A stretch of DNA of 64,000 bases from Kudoa neothunni (lineage: Eukaryota > Cnidaria): the NCBI GenBank assembly GCA_964304625.1, contig OZ199840.1, positions 4,340,001 to 4,404,000 on the forward strand. The letters run 5' to 3'. The position numbers and the translations under genes are program-made. The notes under the pieces are model-generated. The model saw only the letters and a list, made by a program, of their open reading frames with translations, was not told where the DNA came from and made no database searches. Each line of letters starts with the position of its first letter. The stretch's first letter is position 1. Positions 1-12,543 of this stretch are shown piece by piece.

Positions 1-1016
1 GTCGATGCGTTAAATTTTTTAAAACAGATAAAAGATCTAGTAAGAATGTCTTAAAAAATTAAGTTATAGTATAGTATTTAGTGGCTTAATGTACCCAAGA
101 ATCCAATCTTATATGAACTAGTTTTTCGGCATTAGAATGCTTCAGTGTTTATCGGTCAAAATAACCCTTAATCTCTGTGATTAACAACTTTAAAATGTAC
201 GTTTTAATCTTAGAAAATTCAAAAACGGGTCTTCAGTAATACAAAAAATTAACAAGAAAAAGAAGTAAGTTTGAAAATTAATATATGGGGATCTTTACTA
301 ATCCCATGTAAAATAATGCAAATGCGTCAAGTGTAGACAATCAAAGTTGATTAAAAACAAAAAATATTTAAAAATACAACTTGTGTATAATTTAAAAAAA
401 ATAAAACTCTAAAAATCAAATCGATTTAAATAGATGGGAATAATTATGTTTTTATACTTTCGAGGCAATATTCCCACACTAATTTCTTTTCACCGATAAA
501 TTCATATTACATCATTCTTTATATTACTTCGTAAAGTAAATTAATTAAGGAATTATTTATTGATTTTTCTTTTAATGTTGTAGAATCTCTAGATTTATCA
601 CCTTTGATTCTGTTCCCTACATTTTGATTAATCTTTAATGCTTTGTTATCACTTATTATTATAAAGTTATTTTAGTTGTTCAATCAGTATGAATCTATTT
701 CTTTTATTTATAATAAAGATGGTCGGATTTCGCTATTATGAGGTATTCTAAACTATGCGATACGAGTTATGAGTCGCAGGGATTACGTATCAGTAGGTTC
801 TATTTTAAAAATTATCACGTGACATCCTATATTTCTATTTGATCTCAACCTATCAAAATCTATTACATAGAGAACTTAAAATATCACCTATATTTTAATT
901 TACACAACCTAGCAACAAAACATACCGCTGCCTGCCTAGTGGTATTCCATATAGGTCACGCGCTTATATATCACTGCTTATAGATTGTGTTAGATTGTCG
1001 TATTAGCACTGTATCG
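1..1016. other. AT-rich intergenic sequence
   Basis: I see no convincing coding exon, RNA gene or repeat here. It precedes the first exon of the multi-RRM gene and probably contains its promoter, but no clear TATA box or motif stands out from the general A+T background. Confidence 0.5.
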
Positions 1017-4000
1017 ATGATAATTTGCGGTTCTTTGTTGAAGGTTTATGGTTTCCGCAACCAAATAGCAGATAAGTCTATTTTTTACTCAATGAGATCG
1101 TATGCGACAACTACTGGCTCCCATCGTTGTGGAGTACTTCGTCACATTCCTTGCATCAAACGAGACGAGATTTTGAGTGAACTTGATGAGAGTTTCCATG
1201 TGGAAAGATTGCATGAAGTCAACTTTGGTTTGTATTCGGATGTGCTACTGGATGTGAACGGTTCGCTTGATAATATGCGAGCATTGATGAACAAATATTC
1301 CTATAAAAGTAATCCCGCGCGTTAATTTCTGTGTAGAAATTGGACCGATTTTATCTCAATTGTTAATAGATACTTGTGGGACACATTTTGAAGTTCTTCC
1401 AAGTCATCTAGAACAGTAGATTTTATTTTCTCAAATCGACAACATTATTGATTCGTCATTAGTGTTGTTAAAACTAACTTTATTGTGAAAAAAATCTACC
1501 AACCCCGATACATGCTTCCTAATGTGCAAGTGTTGTTTTCTAATGGTGCCGGCCCAACCAAATATCACATCCGACTGAAAAATAGTTCCGATTTTAAGTT
1601 AATTCGCGATTTGGAACGGAATGAAACATCGCCCGGTAATTACATATGAATTTTTCCACACGTGATTATCTCTATCAAAATATGTTAGAATTCAACTATA
1701 AACCAGCGGTGATTTTAGCCTACTTCAATCACACCAAGTAATTTTCCTGTTTTGCTCAATAAATTGTTGAACTGCAACCAGCTAAAGCTAACGTTGATAT
1801 TTTAAGCCAATTGTTTCATATTTGTGTTCCAAAAGAAATTAGCTAACTTTTGTTGATATCGCTTTATTTTTCTGTTGTAATTGTTGCTGTAGTTACTAAA
1901 AAACTTAATAGATTGCCATTTGGTATCGTTAAGCTGTTTAGAAAAATTACTTATATCAAATGTTGACTAAAAATTTAACTTAAGGAGTTTCATAGAAATA
2001 GCTTAACAAAATAATGGCTTAAATAGTTGGGTTTTTTTGAATTTTTTTCTTTCTGAAATAAAGTGGTATATTTTAAATGTATAGTTACCGCGTAAAATAA
2101 AGAAGCGAATGTGTCCCACAACGAGTGTTAAGTTGAGTTTATCAATTTGAAAAATTTAACTCTGTGAGGTAATAGTCGGCTATAATATGTTAAACTGATT
2201 CTACCTGACAGCAAAATTTTTCTGAGATATTACACAATTTTTAGGGGGACATGGGCTCGCGTTACTTATTTATTTAATTTAATGTGCATGTGCGATCTAA
2301 TATTAACTTTTGGTGGTAACAAACAACATTTTAAGATTGATATGCAATATATTGATTATAAAAATGTGAAAGACAAACTAATTCGCATTATAACTATTAG
2401 ATTAACCGTCGGTTAATTTTCAAACTACTGATTCAAAAATATAAAGTTTAACAAAATAATATAAGCTTATTTCTCGACATTACCATCCTCAATGAAAGTA
2501 CATTTACATTCTCTTATTGTTAACTAATTTCATCTAAACACATAACCCCTATTTCCATTACAGTAAGGTCTCGACGTTGCACACTAAATCGGACCTGAGC
2601 TTTTACTGTTCAGTAAGAAATCACCGCCCCAATTGAGTTTTGCGCCAACGCTATTAGAATAAATTTTCTATTTTTTAACGAAAAAATGATCTTCTTTGTT
2701 TGTAATATAGATTAAGAACGTGAAAGACATCGAACTAACAGTATATAACTTTTAATCTTTTTTTAGCGAACTTTTGATCAAGAGTTTTTAAAATATTAAA
2801 GAAATAGTTGAGGACATCAAAAAAATTTGTTGATCGTAATATTTAACACGTAAATCGTTAATTCCTTTATAACATTGAGTGTCTTTGAATTTACCAATGA
2901 CACTATGCGGAAATTTTTTCTTGTAAATTGACCAGTCTATAATGCGTTGACGGGTCTTTTTTATTGTTTATTTCCTTTTAATTTTACTCATTCTTTATTG
3001 GATTCGTTCGTTGAGTCCATTTTTTTGATTAAAAAAGCGATCTCGTTGAGATTTAATATTTTTCTTTTTTCATATCTATTTATTGACTCATAAAATTGGT
3101 TTCCCTAATCATAAACAATGTCATAAACTTTCGGCGCTTCTTTGTGGAGAGTGAATTTAAAAAAACAACAAATATTTATATTTTAAAGCAAATCTATGCG
3201 CCAACTGAAATCAGTGAATTTGCTATCATGAGCATCAGTAATGTCAGCAATCTCAGCAATAGATTTTGTTTTTTGAGTGTTCAAAAACCCTAAAATATTT
3301 TTCTTTTTTTCTGTTCAGAAATATATAGAGGTATATAGCTCAATTTCAAGTTTGAAATAGTTGATTTTGTAATCCTTTTAAGAATTTAAACAACATTGAA
3401 ATTCATTTTATTTGATAAAATTCTATTCAGAGAAGAATAACCCACTCTAATTCTAATTTGTACAAACTCACAATAACTGAATACATGATATTCTATGGCG
3501 CTCTAGAGCCATTTATTGACATTTCAGATTGATTTAATCGAATAATAATATTTAATAATTTTACAGATTTCTTTTTTCTCTCTCACAAAACCAAACGTTT
3601 GAACGTGCAACTTAGTGGATTAATCGAATTAAAATTTGGAATAACTACTGCCCAATAATAAGACCCTGAATTTCACCAAAAATGTGTCAAACATATGTTC
3701 TTTCACATTTTTGTTATATGATAAACTTACATATTATATACATCGAAAATTTTACAATGTTGAAAATAGAAATTTAACAATGCCAACTACCTTATATCTA
3801 ACCTCGCAATATCGAGACCTTACTGTAAATAACAATCAATAGTTATATATATGTAGGAGCGTGTTATGATTAATTTCTGAGTGATGTTCATCGTTTTATA
3901 TACTGATTATAATAGTGCTGCTAAATTCGATCCTACTCGTCTGCGCTTAAAACCCTCACATGCTAGCATTGGCTCAGGCCTTAGGAACATTGATTGGAGG

Positions 4001-6128
4001 AGTTTCAGTAATCGATACAATGTGAGAGTGGTTAATAAATCCAATCAGACTGTGATACTTGAGCCAAAGTGTGTTGAATCTTATATTGGTCTGATGTCAT
4101 TGGACCCCAATTCTCCTCTCACCCCAGTCGTTTGTTCTCCTATGTTCGTTTCAAACGATTCAATACTATCGAAAAGCTTCTACTCAACAACTGATCATTT
4201 TTTGGTTCAATGTAGTTCAGGCCAACTTTGTCCGAACGGAAATGAATCTGATTCAACCAAAGTCACAACCTCACAATTTCTTCCAAATAAAGTTAGCGTG
4301 ATCACAAATTGTGCTGATGAACCCTTTAAATTTGTCATAAAACACGAAGGTTACACAGATGGCGTTCCATTCGACAATTTTTTTAATCCTTCTACGAGGC
4401 CAATTTTAATCTCTAGTATGGAACCCGTTTCTATGCCTATTCGACCTCAAATAACCACAAATATTATTCAAATATCTTCTGCAAAAATTGGGACTCAACA
4501 GTGGGAAAATCATTTACAACCATTGGTAGCCAAACTGTGTAGATATCATACCAAATCACTCAAACATCACAAGTTCTATCTGAAATCCTACGAAAACTAC
4601 ATCGAATTTTACAATAAAACTCTCCCATTAAGTAAGTTTTGTTGTTGTATTCTGGTTATTATTGACTTTATTTTCTATATTTGATTATTTATTATCATTA
4701 GGACCTAGCGAGTATTTAACCAACATCAAAGCTACCACATTGGGACATATGGCTCCTCACCTTCTAAAGTATAAGAAGTTTTTATTCTATTTTATTTTCC
4801 AGCCAATGCTTTTCGTTCAAATTTAATTTGTTAAAATATTAAATAAGGGCTCTATATCCATGGAAGTGCGATCGCTGTTTTACTGTTCAGATGCCACACA
4901 TCTCAAGGAAAGCTGTTCGCGATCTTTTTGGTTCTATTGAGCTTGAGTCTATTTATATACCATCCGCTATGGGTCATAATAATAATAGGTAATATTTCGA
5001 GAGCGTATAAAGGAAAAACGCCGATAATTAGTTTGAGCTCAATTTATACAGTTGTTCCATAAATAAATGTGTGTAATATAGTTCAAATAATTCGGAAGAA
5101 GATGAGGGACTCGAATCAGTTACACCCATCAAATCATCATCTGGAAGTGGTAATTTGTGGATGTTTTCGTAATTCAAGTCATGTTGATTCTAGATTCAAC
5201 CACCGTTCCCTCTATAGTCAATAAAGCTTATGTAACAATAAAAAATCCACAGCAATCTGAAGAATGTGTATATCTCAATGGAAAAAAGAGATGTATCATC
5301 AACAAGCACTCTATTTGGAGTTCGAATGAGGTGGATTCGGTTCCAATTCTAAATGAATTTTCCATTGATGGTATAAGTGTCGATGTGACACTTGGTGATA
5401 TTAAGAAATGGTTGGGTGAGATTGAAACAAATACCATAGTTCGAGATGGCTCATCTATAAGAATATTCCTGAGTAGTTGCAAACAAATTGATAAATTGTT
5501 AACCCACAACTTTACCATGTTCGATAACAACTTCATAACTATCAAACAATCGACTATTAAAGTTAACGAAGCATTGTAATTGTTTATACATATGTATAAT
5601 AGTTGTGGATATTATTTTCTAAAGGTCGGATATGGTTGTGCATTGTTTCGTCAAGGATACCACTCAAGATTCTTTTGACGCACTTATCGACTGGTGCAGT
5701 GGTGTTCCGGTTCGAGCATACGCTAAAAGTGAACATTTTGAAAACTGTTTTCTACTCAAAGTGGCTCCTTTTGATATTAAAAATCTACTTTTCCGTTCTG
5801 GTTCCAAGGGTAACTTTTTCATGACCAATAATAAGTGGGTCTAACCTAATTTTATGGCGTTATTTTAGATTATATGGGGAATGAAATATTTCTAAGATAT
5901 GCACCAAAGCGGTACGAGAAAGACATTGAATTTTGCAGTATCAATCAGAAAGTCACCAACGATAACTCTACAGTTGATTCTATGCCTCGAATGGTGGCTA
6001 ACAAAGACTCTGAATCGAATAATGTTCAGCATAACGGTGATAACTCCCACCAAGATGATATTGATGGTAACCCGGGCAGAAAGCGGCCAGAATCAAGTTT
6101 AAAAGCATCTGATGATTTTATTGTTTAA
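1017..6128 (+). CDS. Multi-RRM-like protein, copy A (about 11 exons)
   Basis: Unrecognised protein reconstructed from about 11 short exons; exon ends that keep one frame are near 1017-1308, 1337-1415, 1463-1635, 1689-1737, 3916-4631, 4702-4768, 4848-4988, 5082-5149, 5194-5575, 5625-5809 and 5869-6128. The ATG at 1017 opens an Arg/Ser-rich stretch (FYSMRSYATTTGSH) that looks like a mitochondrial presequence. The body repeats a beta-alpha-beta-beta-alpha pattern typical of divergent RRM domains, for example IPCIKRDEILSELDESF then FGLYSDVLLDV, and FSIDGISVDVTLGDIKKWLG then IRIFLSSCKQIDKLL. No RNP1/RNP2 aromatic consensus is obvious, so RRM is inferred from pattern. The C-terminus is polar and probably disordered (NNVQHNGDNSHQDD). 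Its real support is the inverted paralogue at 12543-9586, which matches exon by exon with the same intron phases. The junction between exon 4 and exon 5 spans about 2 kb, holds a transposon, and may hide a small exon. A first intron of only 28 nt (1309-1336) is doubtful. Confidence 0.72.
2561..3825. mobile_element. pogo-like (Tc1/mariner superfamily) element, non-autonomous
   Basis: A 1,265-bp element bounded by TA dinucleotides. The left end is CAGTAAGGTCTCGACGTTGC and the right end is its inverted copy with 18 of 20 bases identical (CAGTAAGGTCTCGATATTGC read inward). TA target duplication and a CAGT start are typical of pogo/Tigger elements. No transposase frame is visible inside, so it looks like a deletion derivative. 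It sits in the large intron of the multi-RRM gene, between exons near 1737 and 3916. The related element at 6451-8289 shares the CTCGATATTGCG core of the inverted repeat. Confidence 0.8.
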
Positions 6129-6450
6129 CCATTTTCTCAAATTTTCACTTTCTCCCTTTCTGTTGCGGCTTCATACTTTTTTAGCTGTATAAATACCATT
6201 AATGTTTTCCTTGTTATATATTTATTATTTACAAAGTTTTACCTTTCGCGGTTGACTAAATTTTTTAGTTATTTCCGATAAGATGATGTTTTATCAATTC
6301 AGAAATAATTTATTCCATAGTTAAGAGACAATGTATGAACATCTACGTTAACTATTTTATTTCCTGCGTATTAGTTTTTCGTTTTATAATATAATTCATC
6401 GTTATGTATAATGGCATGTGATAATATCTTTTTGGATTCAATAACAAATA

Positions 6451-8289
6451 CAGTCGCGTCTCGATATTGCGTAATATTTTGGGCCGGGGAAAAATTACGC
6501 AATATCGAGTCATCTACACACGCATAATAATTTATAATTTAACAATTATTACAGAATAACTCATCTACTTGATATTTTTTATTTATTTATTGATAATTTC
6601 GCGTAAGGCATCTCTAACTTGATGTATAAAGAATAATTCAATAGGATTCTTAATGACACATTTTTCGCGGATTTATAAGATTTTATACTTTAAACTTTGT
6701 AACGACTTCATCGTTGTGTATGAGATCAAAATCTTCACCCCAAACGAAAATTTACCTTGTTCATCTTAAATTAAAGGTAAAATTCCGTTTTCTTCCAAAA
6801 AATAATATCATTACACATATGAATAATAAAATTTTTCTATTAATTACTTTATAATGTCATTTCATCTTCACATTACTTTGAGGTTTTCTATTACTAATTT
6901 TCCGATAAAAATGAAAAAATCAATTATTTTTGTTTGAAAATGGGCGTCTTATTGATTCAAGTACTAATTTTTTAACCGTAACCATTCCCGAACCAATTTT
7001 GACGTATTTGAGTAATCGAATAAGGCATATTTAAATATCTTTGAGTCCTTCTCTCCGAAAAGCTCATTATGCATAATATTTTCCTCTAATTGGCTTTTAA
7101 GCGATGATTTATTCCTAGATAAATTGGTTTCACCACACAAGCAATGTTTTTGATAGAAGTAGGAGCTAGACGTTTTCGAAATAATCGTTCAATTAAGGAT
7201 AATATGGTCTCTGTTTAATAAAATAAAAACCTTTCTGTTTTCTTTAACGAACCTCTGGTTTATGTCCATGAGGATCTGATAAAACATAGATGAAGATAAT
7301 CACCCATTCATTCGCGGATGGCATCAACCTGAAAACTCTTTATTTCCTCTAAAACAACGATTTTTCTTAAAACTTTATTGTGTGTAATTGAAATTTTTCT
7401 TCGGTTATTGTAGCAGTGATAAGCAGCAGAGCATGCTTTTGAATTGTTTTACACACAAACATTGTGTTAATTTTTAATAGTGGACGTACGCTGTATTAGC
7501 CATTCAAAAAAATGAGCTGTATCATCCAAATTAAACCTGTATTCTGGATTGTAACTTGACAATATCTCGAGAATATTTCTCATCCATAGATAAATATATT
7601 TAAAATCAGCGCTCTCGTCCTCCGTGCGATTTGAGTTTTTTCAGACCGCAACGCCTTCTGCAATTATTAAACTAACCCTCGGTTCCACTAAAATCTTTTA
7701 TTCAAATTTCTTTGGAAATAATACAAGATTATTCGATCATTACAAAACTAGATAATAGCTTTTTTCTCGCATTGAAACTACCCAATTGTAAAAATTATTT
7801 TAATATCTTTATATTTTTGGGGCTTAAGTATTTTTCCAAATTTTGAAATTTTTGAATCTATGGTTTCGTCTTGTTTGGGAAAACTTCTAAAAATATTTAA
7901 ATAACCAACTTTAAATTATCGGACAATATTTATGTTAATATAAATCGGTAACCCAAAACGTCTTACAGTAATATCATTAGCACCCGATATAGACCTAAAA
8001 AAATTATATTGATCAATTATTTTTATTAATCTTCATTAGTTATATGAGAATTTGCAATGCTTTTTATAGTGCATCCATCAGATTAAGGGGATTAAAATCA
8101 AAAAATGAGTTACGCAATAGCTAGACACAAGATTTTTCCTAATTTCCATTATATCCACATGTTCAAAATATTTGTTTGTTCGTATAATTATCCATTCAAG
8201 CATACTAAATATGATTTTTACGTTCTATTTAGTGAATTAAAGCACATAATGCTAATAAAACTAAATTACGCAGTATCGAGTCACAACTA
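6451..8289. mobile_element. pogo-like element with subterminal palindrome
   Basis: A 1.84-kb element with TA duplications. The left end begins CAGTCGCGTCTCGATATTGC; the right end, read on the minus strand, matches at 22 of 27 positions including the TA (region 8265-8291). Just inside the left end, 6460-6510 folds back on itself with a 16-bp perfect stem (CTCGATATTGCGTAAT and its inverse), as is common in Tigger-type ends. I find no transposase frame. It lies between the two tail-to-tail multi-RRM genes. The right end is more decayed than the left. Confidence 0.65.
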
Positions 8290-8373
8290 TAGATTATATG
8301 AAATTATGAGCGCTTCATCATGAAGATATTTAGTATTTCGATATTATGGGTCATAATATAAGTTTTCCTGATA

Positions 8374-8408
8374 CAGTCGAACCTCGATTATCCGGAAAAT
8401 CGGAGGCC
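8374..8408 (+). repeat. Solitary pogo/Tigger-type inverted-repeat end
   Basis: After a TA, the sequence CAGTCGAACCTCGATTATCC followed by an inverted AATCGGAGG forms a Tigger-like terminus. It closely resembles the left end of the element at 32812. No partner end was found nearby, so it is either a solo end or the edge of a truncated copy abutting the GC-rich repeat that follows. Confidence 0.5.
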
Positions 8409-8945
8409 AGCAATTCTCTCTTAGCCTAGACAATATGGCATGATGGTGTTAGGTCGAGGTCGAATGCCCTGTGGTGACGTGTTTGAGGCCTAGTCCGAAC
8501 GTTCCTGTACTCCCAACCCAAAATTGAGTAGGAAGGCTGTATTAAAGTAGTAATAGTATAGATCTACGATTTATTGAGGTTTTGCTCGCAGCTGGGAGTG
8601 GAGCCTGGCGGAAGGGTAGAACTCGGGCGCTCATAAATGCCGTGATACAGGAACGAAATACAACCCTGCAAGGGGTTTCCGTAGAGCCAACGCTCCCATT
8701 CAGACGATTTTCCCAGACTAATTCTGGGCTAGTCCAGGGTATGATTAGGGTGGTGGTTGCTCTGAATCAAGGATGTTTAATGACTTAAATTCCCACACTA
8801 CCACATAAACGTAAATCGCCTTAATACGACGCTTCGATGTCTACAGTGTAAATGAAAAAGGCCTAACCGGCCCGAACTTCACAACCTAACAAGTTGAACC
8901 AAGGATTTGACCTTGTAAACAAAACAAAACAAAAACTAACACAAA
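8405..8945 (+). repeat. GC-rich interspersed repeat with A-rich tail, possibly SINE-like
   Basis: This stretch is clearly richer in G+C than its surroundings and ends in an (AAAAC)n tail at about 8915-8940, a signature of retroposed sequence. Near its start, TAGCCTAG (about 8422) resembles a tRNA-type box A, and GGTCGAATGCC about 36 bases later resembles a box B with one base missing. This suggests a tRNA-derived SINE head, although 540 bp is long for a SINE. A LINE 3' end is an alternative. No second copy exists in the window. Confidence 0.4.
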
Positions 8946-9585
8946 TATTGGGCTTTAGCCATAATAATTTATGAGCATAAGGGTTATTGAAACTCTTTAA
9001 TGCTATAGATTATTGCCGGATTCGACAAATTACATCTGATAATGTAAATTCGATGACTTGGTTTTGGCGTAAAATGTTTCTAAAGAATGTTTGCTTTATT
9101 TTCATTGATTCAAATACATACCAAGTTAGATTCACTCATATCATTAACATTAATTAATTCCGTATCGAAGCATTAAATGAAGATTGGTTCATAGAATTAT
9201 TTTAACTTTATGGAACTAATCCACGTGTGTGACTTATTTAATAATTTACTATGTATTTAATATTACTATCTTTGTTAAGAATCTTTTAATTTGCGAAAAT
9301 ATAGTAAAATATCAACGGAAAATGATTAAGGTCTCTAATGGACCTCAATGTAACGCATGTAACATTTGGGTGCGTAGTTTTTTGAGCGTTAAAGTTTACA
9401 AATTCAAAAAAAAACAATTTTTCTAAGTTAATGTTTCATACAAGATTTTATTAATATGTTTAACAGTCACTTGAATTTTATTTTAAGCGAGCTTTGAAAG
9501 AAACAAAAAATAAAGATTTTAATTAGCAACAGATATAAACGTTGGTTATCAATCTATAAATGAGAAATCTACTACGATATAAAAT
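8946..9585. other. AT-rich spacer
   Basis: Between the A-tailed repeat and the stop codon of multi-RRM copy B. I see no gene or repeat. Open frames here are short and of AT-rich background composition. Confidence 0.5.
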
Positions 9586-12543
9586 TCAAACAAATTTTAA
9601 ACGGTTTTCCTTTTGGAGCCATTGTTGGATTTCGCTGATGGAGCAGTTTTGAACGACGATTCGACTGCCATCGTAATCTAAATAGAAATTATATAAATTT
9701 AGTCAAATGATGTTTAAGTTTATTGAGATGAACAATATCTCAATAGCTCCACAATGTAAGACAAACAAGCCTACTTATTTCCCCAGATCGTTTAAGTAGG
9801 CCTGATCTGAAACATGTTTTACAGGGGATATAAAAGCAGTTGGTTCGATTATTAAATTTGAGTGTTGTTGAGCTGTATGGAAAAAGCCAATCCGAAAGGT
9901 AATGAATGGTGTTTGGCTCGATTTGGTCGACTATAAGTTTTAGCCAATTGTTCGATCTAAATTCCAAATAGATAAAAAATTCTCCACATTACATCAAACT
10001 AAAATACGCGGCATCATCACAATCATCGTAGGTAGGATGAATAAAAAGAAACGACGGATCGGAAGTAGTCCCAAAATTATGGAAGGTCATGTTTAGTTGT
10101 TGAAGCTTATCAATGTCAGCTTCGGAGCATAAATAGACAACCACACTTCCATCGGGGAGGATTTCATAGGAGTTAAACGCTATCCCATCGAGCAATTGAT
10201 CTACTTGTTTGGTCGTAGCGTCAATAGGCGGAATACCCTCAATTCGAAAACAATTCAGCGAAGGTACTTTACTACAATAATACAAATGTAAAAACACCAG
10301 TTATCCAGCGATTTTCCATACCCAGGAGCATGGTTCCAAAAAGAAGACATTCTCACCGAAATATCCTCCTTGCCATTGAGAAATAGTAGTCGATCGCCAT
10401 CGACCTGATATTTTAATTTTACACAGTAGATGGGGTTTTTATCTTCGGTAGATGCAGATGATGGACGAATAAACGAATGATTGCTAAAAAAACTACCAAC
10501 AAAATAATTTATCGGACTGAAAAATGCCTAACTCACCTTTGATACGAGGTAGGATTTTCAATGCAATGCACATGAGAATAATCAACACCTTCCAGCAGTT
10601 CATCAACCAATTTCCTGTTCAAATTGTGTCCTGTAATTTGAAACGTTTTTTTGTCTAACCAAAAGTGATAAAACCTACAACCACAATGGTAAAAGTTGAT
10701 ATTGACGCCATAACACTAAAATTAACTTGCTAATATCTCCCCCGAAATAGGATGACAAACACTCAAATGTTGTATTGTATAGCATGGGAACTAAATAACA
10801 GCAGATGAACTACGAATCCATTGAAGCTAATAGTTACTTAGATAGCCGTAATTTCTGTACAACTTGGCAACACCCTCGTAACATTTCATGTAAAGAATGG
10901 ATGAAAATCTCCCACGATCCACCTTCCACACCTCATCCCTCATATGGGTCAATAGGGACTGAAGTTGTTCTTCGGTTATATTGTAATGATTGATGAAAAT
11001 TTGGTTAGTGAACAATAATGATTTATGTGGAATTGTGAATTCTTCGATATTACACTCATAATTGACAGATGCAGGTAATAATTCCGATATAATTTCTTTG
11101 CTGTTGCTATGGGTTTTGAGGAGAATAGAATGAGATTTCTCATTCAATCTATGATCCATTACATAGCTGTTTCTGGGAATAATTTCCGTTAGTCGAGAGC
11201 ATGCTTCTTCAAATGACATATAATCGTTATTCTTGTTACTATTGTCAGTAGATCTATTGTTCACTTCGTTCAACAGTTGCGAAAGACCCCAGTCTAGATG
11301 GGAAGTTTTCGAGTTGATACAGTTATTTAGTGCAGAGGTTCGATGAACATTTTGTTGAGGATCAAAATGGAAAAACTTTAAATTATCATTATTGGTTTTA
11401 AACAAATTTAAGAACAAATAATTTTCGGATGATTCGTATCCATAACGATTGAAATATTTTAATGCGCGCAAAAAAGCCAAATGTGTGGGTGGATTGTTTG
11501 AAACATTGGCAGAGAGCAACTTCACAAAACCATGCTTTGTTAATGGTTTAATAATATCCTTCTTCTGATACCAACCTGATTTAACGAAAGTGGTTGTTGA
11601 ATGCGGTTTACTGTTAGATGGACGAAGATCATCATGATTGTCACTACTGTAGTGAACGCACTTGACTGGAGCAAGTAGAAGCGAATCTGAAGAGAACTTA
11701 TCCAAATAACTACAAATTCATATTAGGTGTATTATTAGTGATGTTGTCAGTAGATAGTAGTTATCTATAGAATCAATCACTCACTTTGAATAATTAAAGT
11801 TCTCAAGCTGAAAAATTGATTTAGTGGTGGGAAATCCTACAATGCAAGCATATGTGATACCGTGAAATTAGAATAGTAACGAGAATAAGTTTTAAGAATT
11901 AATGTCTGGAAACTACCTGCGAAGAGCAAATCAGGATAAGCGCGCAAAAAATTTTTAAGCCATCCACAATCCCTAAATCTGTAATAGGAGTGGAAACGAT
12001 GATCGAAAACAAAAAGAATGTCGTTTTTGTCGAAAAATGGACTCTCAATCAACTTTTTATCGATAATTACGTCCGTTTTTAAAGCACTAATCCGATATAT
12101 ATAACTCATATAACCAATCAATAAATCTTACTGAGCCACATGCATGGGTATATACTCAACTTCAAACCTTCGTTGAACGTCTTTATTCGAAAAAAATTAA
12201 TTTAACAACCACTATCAAAATATCTACAAAATTACCACCATATTCAGTTAACTTCTTTCAAATACTCAGCCACATCCAGTGGGCACTCCATAAACATGTT
12301 TAATTTATTTTGAATCATCAGATGTTTGAAAATGGTAACATTTTCTTTCAATTTTAAAGGAGGAAACAATTTAGTGTAATCTTCATTAGAGATATTCCTA
12401 ATGATAATATTCACTGTAGGAACGATATTTTTTGAATCTATCTGAGGAAAACAATCCTTGCATAGATTTCTTTTTCTATGCAAATATAATGTAGATAATA
12501 TAGTGTTCGAACGGCAAAAAACACGCCAAACATAGGGTTGCAT
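9586..12543 (-). CDS. Multi-RRM-like protein, copy B (paralogue of the gene at 1017-6128)
   Basis: Unrecognised protein encoded by about 10 exons on the minus strand. The ATG at 12543 starts MQPYVWRVFCRSNTILSTLY, a basic Ser-rich stretch without acidic residues that resembles a mitochondrial presequence. RRM-like units follow: VNIIIRNISNEDYTKLF, LFTNQIFINHYNITEEQLQ then ILYMKCYEGVAKLYRNYGYL, KTFQITGHNLNRKLVDELL, and CFRIEGIPPIDATTKQVDQL then VVVYLCSEADIDKLQQL. Each has a counterpart in copy A: KCYEGVAKLYRNYGYL with KSYENYIEFYNKTLPL, LLKRSG with LLFRSG, and HALKTDVIIDKK with HVVKTNFIVKK. Most intron phases match too, for example after TATCTA-A in B and CCATTA-A in A. The last exon ends at a TGA at 9586. 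Function is unknown; mitochondrial RNA binding is only an inference from presequence and fold pattern. All frames are intact under this model, so both copies look functional. Confidence 0.75.

Noticed and set aside
987-1325. Resemblance of the first exon to the RNA-binding-like N-terminus of mitochondrial poly(A) polymerase
   Set aside because: The text FGLYSDVLLDV looked similar to the MTPAP segment, but no nucleotidyltransferase domain follows, and the exon matches the paralogue at 12543 instead.
5157-5579. La-protein RRM
   Set aside because: VTLGDIKKWLG resembles the first RRM of La proteins, but no La motif (winged helix) precedes it and the repeated RRM-like layout differs from La.
8422-8470. 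Functional tRNA gene
   Set aside because: Box-like motifs are present but no cloverleaf with a 7-bp acceptor stem could be drawn; it fits a SINE head better.
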